From the NCBI RefSeq assembly GCF_000520955.1, contig NZ_JACC01000003.1, forward strand, positions 186,001 through 250,000: a DNA stretch of 64,000 nucleotides. Reading direction: 5' to 3'. Made by a program: the position numbers and the translations under genes. Of the stretch, positions 1 to 9,262 are shown one piece after another. Source of the DNA: Aquimarina pacifica (GTDB taxonomy: Bacteria > Bacteroidota > Bacteroidia > Flavobacteriales > Flavobacteriaceae). Numbering within the stretch: the first letter of the stretch is position 1; the number at the start of each line of letters is the position of its first letter. A model generated the notes under the pieces. The model did no database searches. It saw only the letters and a list, made by a program, of their open reading frames with translations, and was not told the DNA's origin.

Positions 1-28
1 TCTATAGATACATCTACAAGTAATTTCC

Positions 29-442
29 ATGAAAAAGTATATTGCATTAGCGTTATGTATTTCACTAATATTAAGTTGCTCTAATGATGATGATCAATGT
101 GATTGTCTCCCAATAGATGGTATTGGCCTTGATGGGCAATGGCATCTTACACATGTGTCAGGAGGTTTCTTAGGTATTGACGAAAGCATAGATAAAGGCA
201 TTATTATATGGGATTTTAATGAAGAAAATATGGATATTACAATTACTAATATGAATACAGATAATTCATTGCCCGATATTTTGGCTTCTGGTATTTATGA
301 CTATTCAATTATTACATTAGAAGATGACTACCAAGAATTGCGTATAAATGGAAGTAGTTTTGGTAATTTTGAACTAATCGACACCAAGTTCACTCTTAAT
401 GAACTATTTAAGGATGGGTATCTCTATACTTTTCAGCGCTAA
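29..442 (+). CDS. Small lipoprotein, possibly lipocalin-like
   Basis: Protein of 137 residues with a lipoprotein signal peptide: charged MKKY start, hydrophobic core, and lipobox LSC at about residues 15-17 followed by SNDDD, the acidic stretch typical of flavobacterial surface-exposed lipoproteins. The mature part is short and rich in beta-strand residues. A GQWHLTHVSGG segment near residue 36 resembles the first strand of lipocalin-like domains, but this is weak. It is followed convergently by the broken MuiA gene. The substrate or ligand is unknown. Confidence 0.7.
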   Translation: MKKYIALALCISLILSCSNDDDQCDCLPIDGIGLDGQWHLTHVSGGFLGIDESIDKGIIIWDFNEENMDITITNMNTDNSLPDILASGIYDYSIITLEDDYQELRINGSSFGNFELIDTKFTLNELFKDGYLYTFQR

Positions 443-455
443 TACCCGTATTATT

Positions 456-2333
456 TTATAAATTAATGTGTTTTCCTTTTGTATATTTTACTTGGTATGA
501 AAACTCCTTTTCATCCTTGCCTTGAGGTAAGATGTTTGCGGTCCACTTCATTATTCCGGTTTTGTTATTGTATTCGGTATTCCCTGTGTCTATATGATCT
601 ATTTTGATTTCTTTATTTTGTGAAACAGGAATACGATCATTCATAATTACCTTTACCGCACTTTGCTTGTTATTTTTGATACTAATTTTGTATTTATAAT
701 TTAAGATTTGGTTGTTTCCGATAAGAGACTTGCTTTTAAAACTATTTAACTGTTCTCTTTTTATAATTAGATTAGGATCAACACCTAATGAAATATCCAA
801 ACCATCGACGGCAATTATCGTAGGGTTTATAATAGTTTTTCCTGTAAAGTTTCCTTCAAAGTATATATATGCTTCACCGGCAAGTAAATTATATTTTTCC
901 CAGTTATTTAATTTTGCTGTTAGAAATACATTTTCATTAAGTTCGGGTGCTGCAAAATATTGATAATCGGTTTTTACATTAAAATTGTCTATTTCAATGA
1001 CCGTTGTGTCTGAATTTGAGTTAATTGTATATTTATTTTTTATTTGAAACTTAGTATTCGTAATCCCTTGCTTTTTGGATTATACTACCGTATTATAGTC
1101 TTCTTTTTGTTTAATTTCTTCAGCCTTTACCCTTGATTTTTTTACATTTTTTTTGGTACCATATCCTATTATTACAACCTCCTCTAATTCTGAGTCGTCT
1201 TGCATTAATGTTTCATTAATTTGAGTTGCATAAATAGGAGTTGTCTTATTTTTTAATCCAGCAAAAGAAAATTCAAGTTCTTTACCACCTTTTATATCAA
1301 GGAAATATAACCCGTCAAAATCTGTAACTGTTCCATTAGTGGTTCCTTTTTCTATTATACTTACTCCGGGTAGAGGATTTCCGTATTGATCAACAACCAT
1401 CCCATTTACTTTTTTGACTGTAGGATTGAATTTGTATATAGATCGTTTGATCACGTTATTAGTTATATTTTGTTTATTAGAAAAGTAAAGATATTTTGTG
1501 TTTACCTCTGGTTTACTATTATTTGTATCCGGATCTCCTGTGGATAAGATGATATTTACATTTTTCCAATCAGTTCCAGTTTTTTGATATACGTTTGCCT
1601 TATACGATATGTTTAAGGGAGTTTCGATACTTTCTGTTTTTATGTCATACATAGGAAACCACCCAGCTTGAGTAACATTATATCGTATTTTTAATAGTAA
1701 GTTTGCTGCAACCTGTGCATCTATTTTTAATCTAATTTCTCCTCTTTCTGTTTTTACAAAGTCATCTATTTTATTTATTTCATGCTGAATATTGTCAATT
1801 TCCTGACTTATAATATGTTGTTTTTGAGTAAGTAAGTAGATTTCATTTTTTATTGCTATTGATCTTTTTCTATAATATGTAGAAATTTTTTGAATAGATT
1901 CTAACGAAAGCTCTTTGTCATAACCAATAGTTTGATTGCTATCAAATATTTTTTGTTCTTGTGATAATCCTGAAATCTCATTTACAATTTCATTTTTTGA
2001 AAGAAGTGCTTTTTTGAGTTTTATTTTTAGAGATTCTGATGCTTCAGAGTACTGTTTCTCTAAAAGATAATCCATCGTAAAATTTATAGAAAGGACAGAT
2101 GTATTTTTTAATCCGGATATCTGAATGCTGTTTTCATCTATATTAGGAGATAAATCATATAAAATGATCTCATTAATACCTGATTTGACATCAACAGAGG
2201 CATTTCTTTTTATTTCTGCTCCTGTAAGATAAACAGTTACTTGGCTAATTGTTGATTCTGTTTTATTCTCTATTGTATTTATTGCAAATAATGATGATGA
2301 AAAGAATAATAGTAGTAGTGTATATGTCTTCAT
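456..2333 (-). pseudogene. MuiA/DUF4139 family protein interrupted by one in-frame TAA
   Basis: The first part (1080-2333, 417 codons) has a signal peptide, the DUF4140 N-terminal domain (ISQVTVYLTGAEI), a coiled coil, the start of DUF4139 (TQAGWFPMYDIK), and an inserted carboxypeptidase-regulatory/TonB-plug-like segment (VNGMVVDQYGNPLPGVSI). It stops at TAA 1080-1082. Reading on in the same frame gives the rest of DUF4139 without another stop to 456, including LNNWEKYNLLAGEAYIYFEG, so one nonsense codon separates two halves of one gene. No indel is needed. The family is conserved but its function is poorly known; flavobacterial members are exported. The change could be a true null mutation, an assembly error or rare read-through. 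A possible TATA-type -7 box lies at 2356-2363. Confidence 0.8.
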
Positions 2334-2465
2334 AGGATATTTTTTGATTAAAGATCAAATATATATTTGCGGTTCTATTCTAGAAACCCATATTGAGTGA
2401 AGTATAGTTTTTATTGAGGTAAGACGTTGTTTTATATGGTTTTGTGGTAATTCCGTATAACAAAT

Positions 2466-2482
2466 AGGGGGAAAAGCCCCCT
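2466..2482. other. GC-rich hairpin in an AT-rich spacer
   Basis: AGGGGG and CCCCCT form a perfect 6-bp stem around a 5-base loop. This is unusual in such AT-rich surroundings. No T-tract follows on the plus strand, so it is not a standard terminator. It lies about 50 bp upstream of a TAnnTTTG box (2528-2535) that precedes the small membrane protein gene. Confidence 0.4.
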
Positions 2483-2527
2483 AGTAAATTTAGGTAAACT
2501 CCCCTTACATAGGATTGGTATATGACC

Positions 2528-2535
2528 TACTTTTG
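2528..2535 (+). promoter_or_regulatory. Candidate Bacteroidota -7 box
   Basis: TACTTTTG matches the consensus TAnnTTTG exactly. No good -33 TTG is seen at 17-23 bp. If used, transcription would begin around 2541, which favours translation of the next gene from ATG 2562 and not ATG 2538. Confidence 0.35.
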
Positions 2536-2537
2536 AA

Positions 2538-2747
2538 ATGTACAATCAAACACACGATCTTATGAAGCCATTTTTACTACCTATTACACTTATCACGTTT
2601 GCGATTTTATGTCTTAGTATAGTGCACATAGATAATGTTAATAAGCTAGACGAAAAATCAGAAGAATTAAGAAAAAAACACCAAATTGAAAATGTTCTAG
2701 ATGATCAAAAAGAAAATAGATCAGATTTGGTTTCAAGAATTAAATGA
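2538..2747 (+). CDS. Small single-pass membrane protein, unknown
   Basis: Protein of 69 residues (61 if started at the second Met, 2562). It has one hydrophobic segment at about residues 11-27, followed by a highly charged Lys/Glu/Asp-rich tail that may be helical. I do not recognise a family. The start is uncertain because a TAnnTTTG box sits just before the first ATG, which would put the transcription start inside the first codons. It stands alone between two minus-strand genes. Confidence 0.45.
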   Translation: MYNQTHDLMKPFLLPITLITFAILCLSIVHIDNVNKLDEKSEELRKKHQIENVLDDQKENRSDLVSRIK

Positions 2748-2769
2748 AGAATAGAAAACGATTCAATTA

Positions 2770-3183
2770 TTATTGATCGAGAAATAACGCCTTAAGCTCA
2801 GGAGTAGGAATCATACAGCTATCTTTTTTGCCAAACCATTTGTATCTATTTTTGGCAATAATATCGTAAATCCAATCTCTAAAGAACTTAGGTAATAAGA
2901 GATTAACAGAGAGAAAGGGATAAATACCAGACAGCTGCCTTGCAATTTTTAGGGCGGCTGTTGATTTATAAGAATACACACCTTCACCTTCTATTAGTAA
3001 TATAGAGTCTAGTTTAGACGTATCAATATTTCTTTCAGCTATTAATCGCATTCCGATATCACTCTGCAATGAGGCATAACGAAAAACACTATTTTTATCC
3101 CTTTTAATAATAAAATTAATAGAACTATTACACAGGTTACAAACACCGTCAAAAAGTATTATTTTTTTATCTCCTTCTAGCAT
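2770..3183 (-). CDS. DCC-family thiol-disulfide oxidoreductase (DUF393)
   Basis: Protein of 137 residues matching the DUF393/DCC family along its length. The family hallmark near the N-terminus is FDGVCNLCN, with Asp followed by a CxxC pair. Downstream family features are FRYASLQS, a Ser-Thr-Ala-Ala-Leu segment and a WIYDIIAKNRY-like helix with GKKDSC near the end. The family is presumed to have a thioredoxin-like fold; the physiological substrate is not established. Length is normal. Confidence 0.85.
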   Translation of the reverse strand: MLEGDKKIILFDGVCNLCNSSINFIIKRDKNSVFRYASLQSDIGMRLIAERNIDTSKLDSILLIEGEGVYSYKSTAALKIARQLSGIYPFLSVNLLLPKFFRDWIYDIIAKNRYKWFGKKDSCMIPTPELKALFLDQ

Positions 3184-3241
3184 AACACAAAGATACTATG
3201 AATTATTATATCTTCAATAAGATAGTGTTGTACGTTAAGAA

Positions 3242-4057
3242 TCATTTAGCAATTACAGAATCAATAACCTGTCTTGTGGTTATTTGAAGGTTTTTTGGGA
3301 GTGTATTATCTTTTGGTAAAACAGCTAAATATCTATCGTTATTAGAGTCATAAACCTGTCTAAATATAGGTTCTTCTAATTGCAAAGCATCGCAAATTTC
3401 TTTGATAAGATCCAAATGATAAATTAAATCCGTACTGCCTAAATGAAAAATACCTTTTTTATTCCTGTTTATTATATAATGTATCTGGAGTGTTAATTTA
3501 GATATGGTGGTTGCATTAATAATTACGTTAGGAAATACCTCTATTGGGGCTTTAAGATCATAAAGTGTTTTTAATTCTTGAACTCTAGGCGTACTTGATC
3601 CAAAAACCATTGGGACACGTGCAATTAAATATTTACTCGTAGGTAATCGCATTAAAGCATTTTCGATTTTAATTTTGAACCTTCCAAAAACACTTTCGCT
3701 CAATGTTTTGTCATATTCGTAAGAAGGGTAATTACTAAATGAATCAAATACATTGGCACTAGACATGAATATCATTCTACATTTATGTTGTTTGACCCAT
3801 GATATAATGCGCTGATGGGCATCTAACTGAGAATTAAAATTCCCTCTTAATGCAGTAATAATAACAGTAGGTTTTAGATTATTAAGTAAAATGGTTACAT
3901 CTTCGGCATCCATATCATATTGAAAAAATTTTTGATTCTTTTCAAAAAATGAATTATCGGTATAATATGTACCATAGGTGTCAAAATAGGAATTAAGCTC
4001 TTTATACAAAGCATTACCTATAAAACCACTTGCTCCTATGATCAAAATTTTTTTCAA
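3242..4057 (-). CDS. RmlD-like NAD(P)-dependent sugar-nucleotide reductase/epimerase
   Basis: Extended short-chain dehydrogenase of 271 residues. It begins with the Rossmann glycine motif GASGFIG at residues 8-14. The catalytic pair appears as YEYDK, fitting YxxxK, preceded by the SSANVF strand. It resembles dTDP-4-dehydrorhamnose reductases, but no rhamnose pathway genes are nearby, so the substrate is open. It is downstream of gcvT on the same strand but separated by a terminator-like hairpin, so it probably has its own promoter. Confidence 0.75.
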   Translation of the reverse strand: MKKILIIGASGFIGNALYKELNSYFDTYGTYYTDNSFFEKNQKFFQYDMDAEDVTILLNNLKPTVIITALRGNFNSQLDAHQRIISWVKQHKCRMIFMSSANVFDSFSNYPSYEYDKTLSESVFGRFKIKIENALMRLPTSKYLIARVPMVFGSSTPRVQELKTLYDLKAPIEVFPNVIINATTISKLTLQIHYIINRNKKGIFHLGSTDLIYHLDLIKEICDALQLEEPIFRQVYDSNNDRYLAVLPKDNTLPKNLQITTRQVIDSVIAK

Positions 4058-4076
4058 ATTCTTCTTATAAAAAATT

Positions 4077-4117
4077 AAGTTTCAACTATTGATATAATAT
4101 CGCAATAGTTGAAACTT
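4077..4117 (-). terminator. Intrinsic terminator after gcvT
   Basis: A perfect 15-bp stem (AAGTTTCAACTATTG and its complement) with an 11-base loop lies just downstream of the gcvT stop. On the minus strand it is followed by AATTTTTTATA. Confidence 0.75.
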
Positions 4118-4141
4118 AGTTATACTATTTTTATTATGCAA

Positions 4142-5224
4142 CTATCCTTTATAAAAAGGTAGTTTAATTACAGTAGCCGGAATTGTTTTTTTACGTACCT
4201 GAATGTTAATTTTACTACCAGGTTTTGTGAAGATAATAGGAACATATCCTAATCCTATTCCTTTTCCCAAAGAAGGAGACATGGTACCAGAAGTAACTGT
4301 TCCGATTTTATTACCATTATTGTCTACAATATCATAACCATTACGCGGGATTCCTCGTTCATCAAGTTCAAAACCAATTAATTTCTGTTCTACGCCTTTT
4401 TCTTTTTCTTTGGCTAATGCTTCAGAATTAATAAATTCTTTCGTGAATTTGGTAACCCATCCTAAACCCGCTTCTATAGGAGAAGTAGTATCATTTATAT
4501 CATTGCCATATAGACAATATCCCATTTCTAATCTTAATGTGTCTCTCGCAGCTAAGCCTATTGGTTTTATATCAAAATTAGCTCCAGCTTTTAGTACCTG
4601 ATCCCAAATTTGTTGTACCTCAGAATTCTTACAGTAGATTTCAAAACCTCCACTGCCAGTATATCCCGTAGCAGAAATAATCACATTATCAATACCAGCA
4701 AAATCACCTATCTCAAACGTATAAAACTTCATCGATTGCAAATCAATGGTCGTTAATGATTGTATTGCTAATGCTGCTTTAGGCCCTTGTATAGCTAATA
4801 GAGCGTATTCTTCAGACAGATCGCGCATAGTTGCGTTCATCGTATTATGACGTGATATCCAGTCCCAATCCTTTTGTATATTCGAAGCATTAACTACCAG
4901 AAGATATTTCTGATCTTCTATTTTGTATACAATTAAATCATCAACAACACCTCCTGTATCATTGGGCAGGTAGCTATATTGTGCTTTTCCATCAGTCAAT
5001 TTGGCAACATCATTAGAAGTAACTTTTTGTATTAAATCAAAGGCAAATGGACCTGTAATCAAAAATTCTCCCATATGTGATACATCAAAAACACCAACAC
5101 CATTACGAACAGTTTCGTGTTCTATATTTACGCCCTCATAGGATACGGGCATATTAAATCCTGCAAATGGAACAATTTTGGCTCCCAAAGCCATATGTGT
5201 TTCAGTTAAAGCTGTATTTTGCAT
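4142..5224 (-). CDS. gcvT: Glycine cleavage system aminomethyltransferase (T protein)
   Basis: About 360 residues, the usual GcvT length. It transfers the aminomethyl carbon from lipoylated H protein to tetrahydrofolate, releasing ammonia. Clear family sequence: [11 protein letters not shown] near residue 50, [15 protein letters not shown], the [14 protein letters not shown] segment, and a C-terminal barrel with [21 protein letters not shown] start at ATG 5224 ([10 protein letters not shown]), which matches family N-termini; an upstream in-frame ATG at 5287 would add 21 unmatched residues. gcvH and gcvP are not in the window. Confidence 0.95.
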   Translation of the reverse strand: MQNTALTETHMALGAKIVPFAGFNMPVSYEGVNIEHETVRNGVGVFDVSHMGEFLITGPFAFDLIQKVTSNDVAKLTDGKAQYSYLPNDTGGVVDDLIVYKIEDQKYLLVVNASNIQKDWDWISRHNTMNATMRDLSEEYALLAIQGPKAALAIQSLTTIDLQSMKFYTFEIGDFAGIDNVIISATGYTGSGGFEIYCKNSEVQQIWDQVLKAGANFDIKPIGLAARDTLRLEMGYCLYGNDINDTTSPIEAGLGWVTKFTKEFINSEALAKEKEKGVEQKLIGFELDERGIPRNGYDIVDNNGNKIGTVTSGTMSPSLGKGIGLGYVPIIFTKPGSKINIQVRKKTIPATVIKLPFYKG

Positions 5225-5346
5225 AGTGTAATAATTAGGTATAATTAGATCGAGGTCGAAAGTAAAAAACTTTATGTTTGTAAACAATGAAGTAGTTTAA
5301 ACTTTTTTAAGTATTAATATTATATATCATTTAATTTAGACTGTAG

Positions 5347-5946
5347 ATGAAAAAGGAAATAAATGTAGGGAAACCATCAAGTATGAACTATTCGATTCTT
5401 GAAGAAGAAATTGTGTACAAAGGTTTTTTTACAATTAAGAAGGCAAAAATTAGTCATGATAGTTTTGGTGAAGATACTACTGTTATATGTTCTCGCGAAG
5501 TATTAGACAAAGGAGATTGCGTTGCGATTTTATTATATGAGAAAGATACAGAACGCCTAATATTTATTAATCAGTTTAGGTATCCTACACGAAGAAATGG
5601 AAATGGTTGGCTAGAAGAAATCCCAGCAGGTGCCGTTGATGATGGAGAGGAACCCAAAATGTCGGTGGCAAGAGAAGTAAGAGAGGAAACGGGATATATA
5701 ATTTCTGACCCAGAACATATAATTACATTTTATGCCACTCCCGGTTCTTCTTCCGAACGAACAATTTTATATTTCAGTGAAGTCTCAAGTCATGATAAAA
5801 TTTTTGATGGGGGAGGACTATCACAAGAAGGAGAAGATATCCAACTATGTAAATACCCTATTTCTAAGATAGATACTTTACTTCAATCTTCTAATGATGC
5901 AAAATCAATAATTGCATTACAATGGTTTAAACTAAATAAAATGTAA
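5347..5946 (+). CDS. NUDIX hydrolase, ADP-ribose pyrophosphatase-like
   Basis: Protein of 199 residues with a complete Nudix box: Gly, five residues, Glu, seven residues, then REVREETGY, centred on residues 98-121. The N-terminal strand region and the FYATPGSSSERTILYFSEV segment after the box are typical of ADP-ribose or GDP-mannose (NudK-type) pyrophosphatases. It would hydrolyse a nucleoside diphosphate-sugar to NMP and a sugar phosphate using Mg ions held by the box glutamates. It is divergent from gcvT. Exact substrate cannot be read. Confidence 0.85.
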   Translation: MKKEINVGKPSSMNYSILEEEIVYKGFFTIKKAKISHDSFGEDTTVICSREVLDKGDCVAILLYEKDTERLIFINQFRYPTRRNGNGWLEEIPAGAVDDGEEPKMSVAREVREETGYIISDPEHIITFYATPGSSSERTILYFSEVSSHDKIFDGGGLSQEGEDIQLCKYPISKIDTLLQSSNDAKSIIALQWFKLNKM

Positions 5947-5959
5947 ATACAACATTCAC

Positions 5960-6547
5960 TTATTCACACTCTGAGTCAATACTAACTTTTTTTAGTTTTT
6001 TCCATATTTGATGTTCTAGATCTTGTGGGGATACTTTGAAAAATAAAAGGTGATTATTCTGCTTACTACAAAAACTATAATCTAAAATAATATTTAGACT
6101 TAATGGTTTTTTTGCATGTATGGCATCAAATGTTAATACTTTTCCAACATACTTAGAATCATTTATTTTTTCAAAAAAAGCTTTTGATTTAGTTATTTTT
6201 GAAGGTAGACTATTACCTTTTTCTAGAGCATTTTCTAATAGTCCATCAAAATATGTTTCTAATTCTAATTCTATTTTTTTGGTAGATAAAGCTGGATTTT
6301 GATTAATTTCCCATAAAAAAACATAGGAAAAGTAGCTCGGAGTCCCTTGTTTATCATAATTTGGTAAAAAACTAGTAAATTCTCTACCTGAATATTGTAT
6401 TGAAGGTGCGAATTCTAAAGGAAATTCAATAACTTTACTATTCCATTCCTTTGGGGATAATAAAATGTTTTTGCTTGTTTTATTGGTGCTACATTGGATA
6501 AAAAATAGTGCTGATAAAAAAAAAGGAATGGTTTTTGTTATTTTCAT
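5960..6547 (-). CDS. Lipoprotein of unknown function
   Basis: Protein of 195 residues with a lipoprotein signal: MKITKTIPFF, a hydrophobic core and a lipobox ending IQC at residue 19. The mature part has no motif I recognise; a moderately conserved-looking centre contains YFSYVFLW and an acidic helix. It faces convergently onto the NUDIX gene, with only 13 bp between the stops. Probably anchored to the inner or outer membrane. Confidence 0.65.
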   Translation of the reverse strand: MKITKTIPFFLSALFFIQCSTNKTSKNILLSPKEWNSKVIEFPLEFAPSIQYSGREFTSFLPNYDKQGTPSYFSYVFLWEINQNPALSTKKIELELETYFDGLLENALEKGNSLPSKITKSKAFFEKINDSKYVGKVLTFDAIHAKKPLSLNIILDYSFCSKQNNHLLFFKVSPQDLEHQIWKKLKKVSIDSECE

Positions 6548-6647
6548 GTTAAAAATATTATTTATGGATAATAAAATTACAAAATTGTTTAATAATATAT
6601 TTTTCTTAAATTAGTGTTAAGGAATAATATAAAAACCTACAAAGTAA

Positions 6648-7535
6648 ATGGATTGTTATAAAAAGATTTTACTAATATTTATTTTAATAGCTCAAGTAGC
6701 CCCAGCCCAAACAGAAGCAGAGCGATTAGAAGCCGAGATTATTAATATTCAGAGAGGCATTGTTTCTAAATTAACAGGTCATGAGCCGATCAAAGGTAAA
6801 AAAATCTTAACTAGTAGGGCTAGTAATGGTGAAAGAAAAGCAGCAGCTGATTTTCTATTTAATTCTTTAAAAGAAGCTGGACTTAAAGCAGAAAGACAAA
6901 CGTACAATGTAACGAATAAGAGTAAGCAAGAATTTAATGGAGCCAATATTTTTGCAGAAATTCCTTCTACAAATGGTAGTGATGAATATGTTGTAATATG
7001 TGCACATTACGATACCGTAGAAAATAGCCCAGGAGCAGTACACAATGCAACAGGGGTTGCAATTGCATTTTTTGTTGCCAAAAAAATCGCTCAATTAGAA
7101 GAACGAAATCGAAATTTTATTATTGTTTTCTTTGATCATTGGAAAAATAATATGATTGGTACTCGTTGGTTTAATAAAAAATTGAACGAAGAACGCAAAA
7201 AAATACATTCGATGCATAGATCTGATTATATGGGATGGGACAATGATGAAGATAGAGCAATTGAGCTTTTAGCATCTAATATAAGTTTAGAATCATTGTA
7301 TAGGATAGAATCACCTGTTCCTATTTATAAAAGAACGGTTGCAACACCAGAAAGTAGATTTTTCTCTAATTTTGGATATGAAACTGTGACGCTTACTGCA
7401 GAACTTAAGAATGCTGACAATTCTCCATTCGTTCGTCAAAGTGAAGATAAGTTTTCTACAGTTAATTTTAAATACTTAGCATCAACAACGGATATAGTAT
7501 ATAAAGTAATGAAAGCCCTAGCAAAAGGAGACTAA
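6648..7535 (+). CDS. M28-like peptidase homologue lacking catalytic residues
   Basis: Exported protein of 295 residues (signal peptide ending near PAQT, residue 20) with the M28 aminopeptidase fold: FNGANIFAEIP, then CAHYDTVENSPGAVHNATGVA, then IIVFFDHWKNNMIGTRWF. In active M28 enzymes the second segment carries an Asp in GADDN and the third an Glu-Glu pair in FFDGEEQGLLGS. Here these are His (VHN) and Trp-Lys. The C-terminal metal His region reads SPFVRQSEDKF with no His at the expected place. The first His-x-Asp is kept. It is probably a non-peptidase binding protein or a decaying enzyme. Confidence 0.75.
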   Translation: MDCYKKILLIFILIAQVAPAQTEAERLEAEIINIQRGIVSKLTGHEPIKGKKILTSRASNGERKAAADFLFNSLKEAGLKAERQTYNVTNKSKQEFNGANIFAEIPSTNGSDEYVVICAHYDTVENSPGAVHNATGVAIAFFVAKKIAQLEERNRNFIIVFFDHWKNNMIGTRWFNKKLNEERKKIHSMHRSDYMGWDNDEDRAIELLASNISLESLYRIESPVPIYKRTVATPESRFFSNFGYETVTLTAELKNADNSPFVRQSEDKFSTVNFKYLASTTDIVYKVMKALAKGD

Positions 7536-7563
7536 GGCATAATATTTTATCCAAAAAATAAAT

Positions 7564-7610
7564 AAAAATTAAAGGAGTATCTTATTTTAATAAGTACTCC
7601 TTTAATTTTT
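7564..7610. terminator. Bidirectional terminator
   Basis: AAAAATTAAAGGAGTA pairs with TACTCCTTTAATTTTT around an AT loop that can itself pair. A- and T-tracts flank both sides. It separates the convergent M28-like and thrC genes. Confidence 0.8.
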
Positions 7611-8871
7611 TATATGTATCGATCTTAATACTGTATTGTTTTTTGTTCATTACTTTTTCTATCTGAGCAGGAATTTTTATTGAAGTTTTTAAAGTCTCCT
7701 CGACCACAGGTAAAAACTTAACAGGATGTGCAGTTTCTAGAAATACACCATATTCATTAGAAGAAAGCGTATGTTCTTTAAGTCCTAAATATCCTACTGC
7801 GCCATGAGGGTCTGCAATATATCCAGTGGTATCAAATATTTCCATCATCGCTTTTTTAGTTTGATTATCATCAAAACTATAAGCAGAAAAGTAATTCTTT
7901 AACGATGCAAAGTTATTATCAAAAAGCTGTTGTATTCTAATGAAATTACTGGGATTACCAACATCCATTGCATTAGAAATTGTTGCTTTTGATGGTTTAG
8001 GGTTATAATTTTCAGTCTCTAAATACCTTACAACTGTATCATTAACGTTGGTAGATGCGACAAAATGTTTTACCGGTAATCCTAATTTGTACGCTACAAT
8101 ACCTGCGCAAATATTACCAAAGTTACCACTAGGTACAGAAAATACAATTTCCTTATTTTTCTTTTTTAATTGTTTGTAAGCAAAAATGAAATAAAATAAC
8201 TGTGGTAACCATCGTGCAACATTAATAGAGTTCGCTGAAGTCAATTGTTTATGATCCGTGATACTCGTATCTAGAAATGCAGTTTTCACCATTTCTTGAC
8301 AATCATCAAAAACACCGTCTACCTCTAAGGCAGTAATGTTTTGTCCCAATGTTGTTAGTTGCTTTTCTTGTATATCGCTTACTTTTCCGCTTGGATATAA
8401 GATAACAACATCTACACCCTTTACACCTAGAAAACCATTTGCTACTGCTCCTCCCGTATCTCCAGAGGTTGCTACCAGAACAGTAACATTGTTGTCGTTA
8501 TCTTTGTTAAAATAACCTAAGCATCTTGCCATAAAACGAGCTCCAACATCTTTAAAAGCCATTGTAGGACCATGAAAAAGTTCTAATGTCCCAATAGTAT
8601 CATTAATTTCGACAACTGGGAAATCAAAACTTAATACATCACTAAGAATATCTCGTAATTCATTTTCAGGGATTTCATCACCTACAAATTGCTGAATGGC
8701 TTGATACGCAATTTCTACATTATCTAAATCCTCAATATTTTCAAAAAACGAATCTGGTAATGGTGTTATGTTTTCTGGAAAATATAATCCTCGATCAGGA
8801 GCTAAACCTTTAATTACAGCTTCAGAAAAAGTAACATTTGGTGCTTCGTTGTGTAAACTATAGTATTGCAT
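7582..8871 (-). CDS. thrC: Threonine synthase
   Basis: Protein of 429 residues, standard length, converting O-phosphohomoserine to threonine with pyridoxal phosphate in the cytoplasm. The N-terminus MQYYSLHNEAP and GLAPDRGLYFP are typical. The PLP lysine lies in TMAFKDVGARF, and SGDTGGAVANGF supplies phosphate-binding residues. It is the last gene of the leftward thrA-thrB-ridA-thrC operon, starting 20 bp after ridA. Its C-terminus reaches the bidirectional terminator. Confidence 0.97.
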   Translation of the reverse strand: MQYYSLHNEAPNVTFSEAVIKGLAPDRGLYFPENITPLPDSFFENIEDLDNVEIAYQAIQQFVGDEIPENELRDILSDVLSFDFPVVEINDTIGTLELFHGPTMAFKDVGARFMARCLGYFNKDNDNNVTVLVATSGDTGGAVANGFLGVKGVDVVILYPSGKVSDIQEKQLTTLGQNITALEVDGVFDDCQEMVKTAFLDTSITDHKQLTSANSINVARWLPQLFYFIFAYKQLKKKNKEIVFSVPSGNFGNICAGIVAYKLGLPVKHFVASTNVNDTVVRYLETENYNPKPSKATISNAMDVGNPSNFIRIQQLFDNNFASLKNYFSAYSFDDNQTKKAMMEIFDTTGYIADPHGAVGYLGLKEHTLSSNEYGVFLETAHPVKFLPVVEETLKTSIKIPAQIEKVMNKKQYSIKIDTYKKLKEYLLK

Positions 8872-8891
8872 TATCCTATTCTTAACTTTTA

Positions 8892-9254
8892 TTATACTAC
8901 TGCCGAAAATTCTATTTCTACTAAAATTTCTGGAGCAATTAATTTTGAAACTTCTACCATGGCTGTTGCCGGTTTAATTGTCCCGAAAAATTCTCCATGA
9001 GCTTTTCCGATTTCTTCCCAATTTGCAATATTAGTACAGTATATTCTTGTTCTTATAATATTGCTTAAATCTGCATTAAATTCTTTAAGTACATTTTCTG
9101 CAGTTTTAATAATTGCTTTTGTTTGCTCATATTCATTAGCTCCTTCACCCGTAGTTCCAGAAATTTCTATTGTATCACCAATTTTAACGGCTCTAGAATA
9201 ACCAACAATATCTTCCCAGGGAGAGCCCGTTGCTACCTTTTTTACTTCTTTCAT
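8892..9254 (-). CDS. ridA: RidA-family enamine/imine deaminase
   Basis: Protein of 120 residues of the RidA/YjgF/UK114 family. It has GDTIEISGTTG near residue 26, a central RTRIYCTNIANW carrying the conserved Arg, and the C-terminal PEILVEIEFSAVV. RidA proteins hydrolyse reactive enamines such as 2-aminoacrylate made by PLP-dependent threonine/serine dehydratases. Its place between thrB and thrC, with 8-bp and 20-bp gaps, fits protection of PLP enzymes in threonine and isoleucine metabolism. Other Rid subfamilies have different substrates, so the assignment is by family. Confidence 0.85.
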   Translation of the reverse strand: MKEVKKVATGSPWEDIVGYSRAVKIGDTIEISGTTGEGANEYEQTKAIIKTAENVLKEFNADLSNIIRTRIYCTNIANWEEIGKAHGEFFGTIKPATAMVEVSKLIAPEILVEIEFSAVV

Positions 9255-9262
9255 CTTTATAT

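Noticed and set aside
712..963. Plus-strand open frame of 83 codons inside the MuiA region
   Set aside because: It lies opposite the well-conserved DUF4139 coding sequence and has no family features; it is a shadow frame.
5225..5287. Upstream start of gcvT
   Set aside because: The added 21 residues do not match GcvT N-termini; [10 protein letters not shown] at 5224 does.
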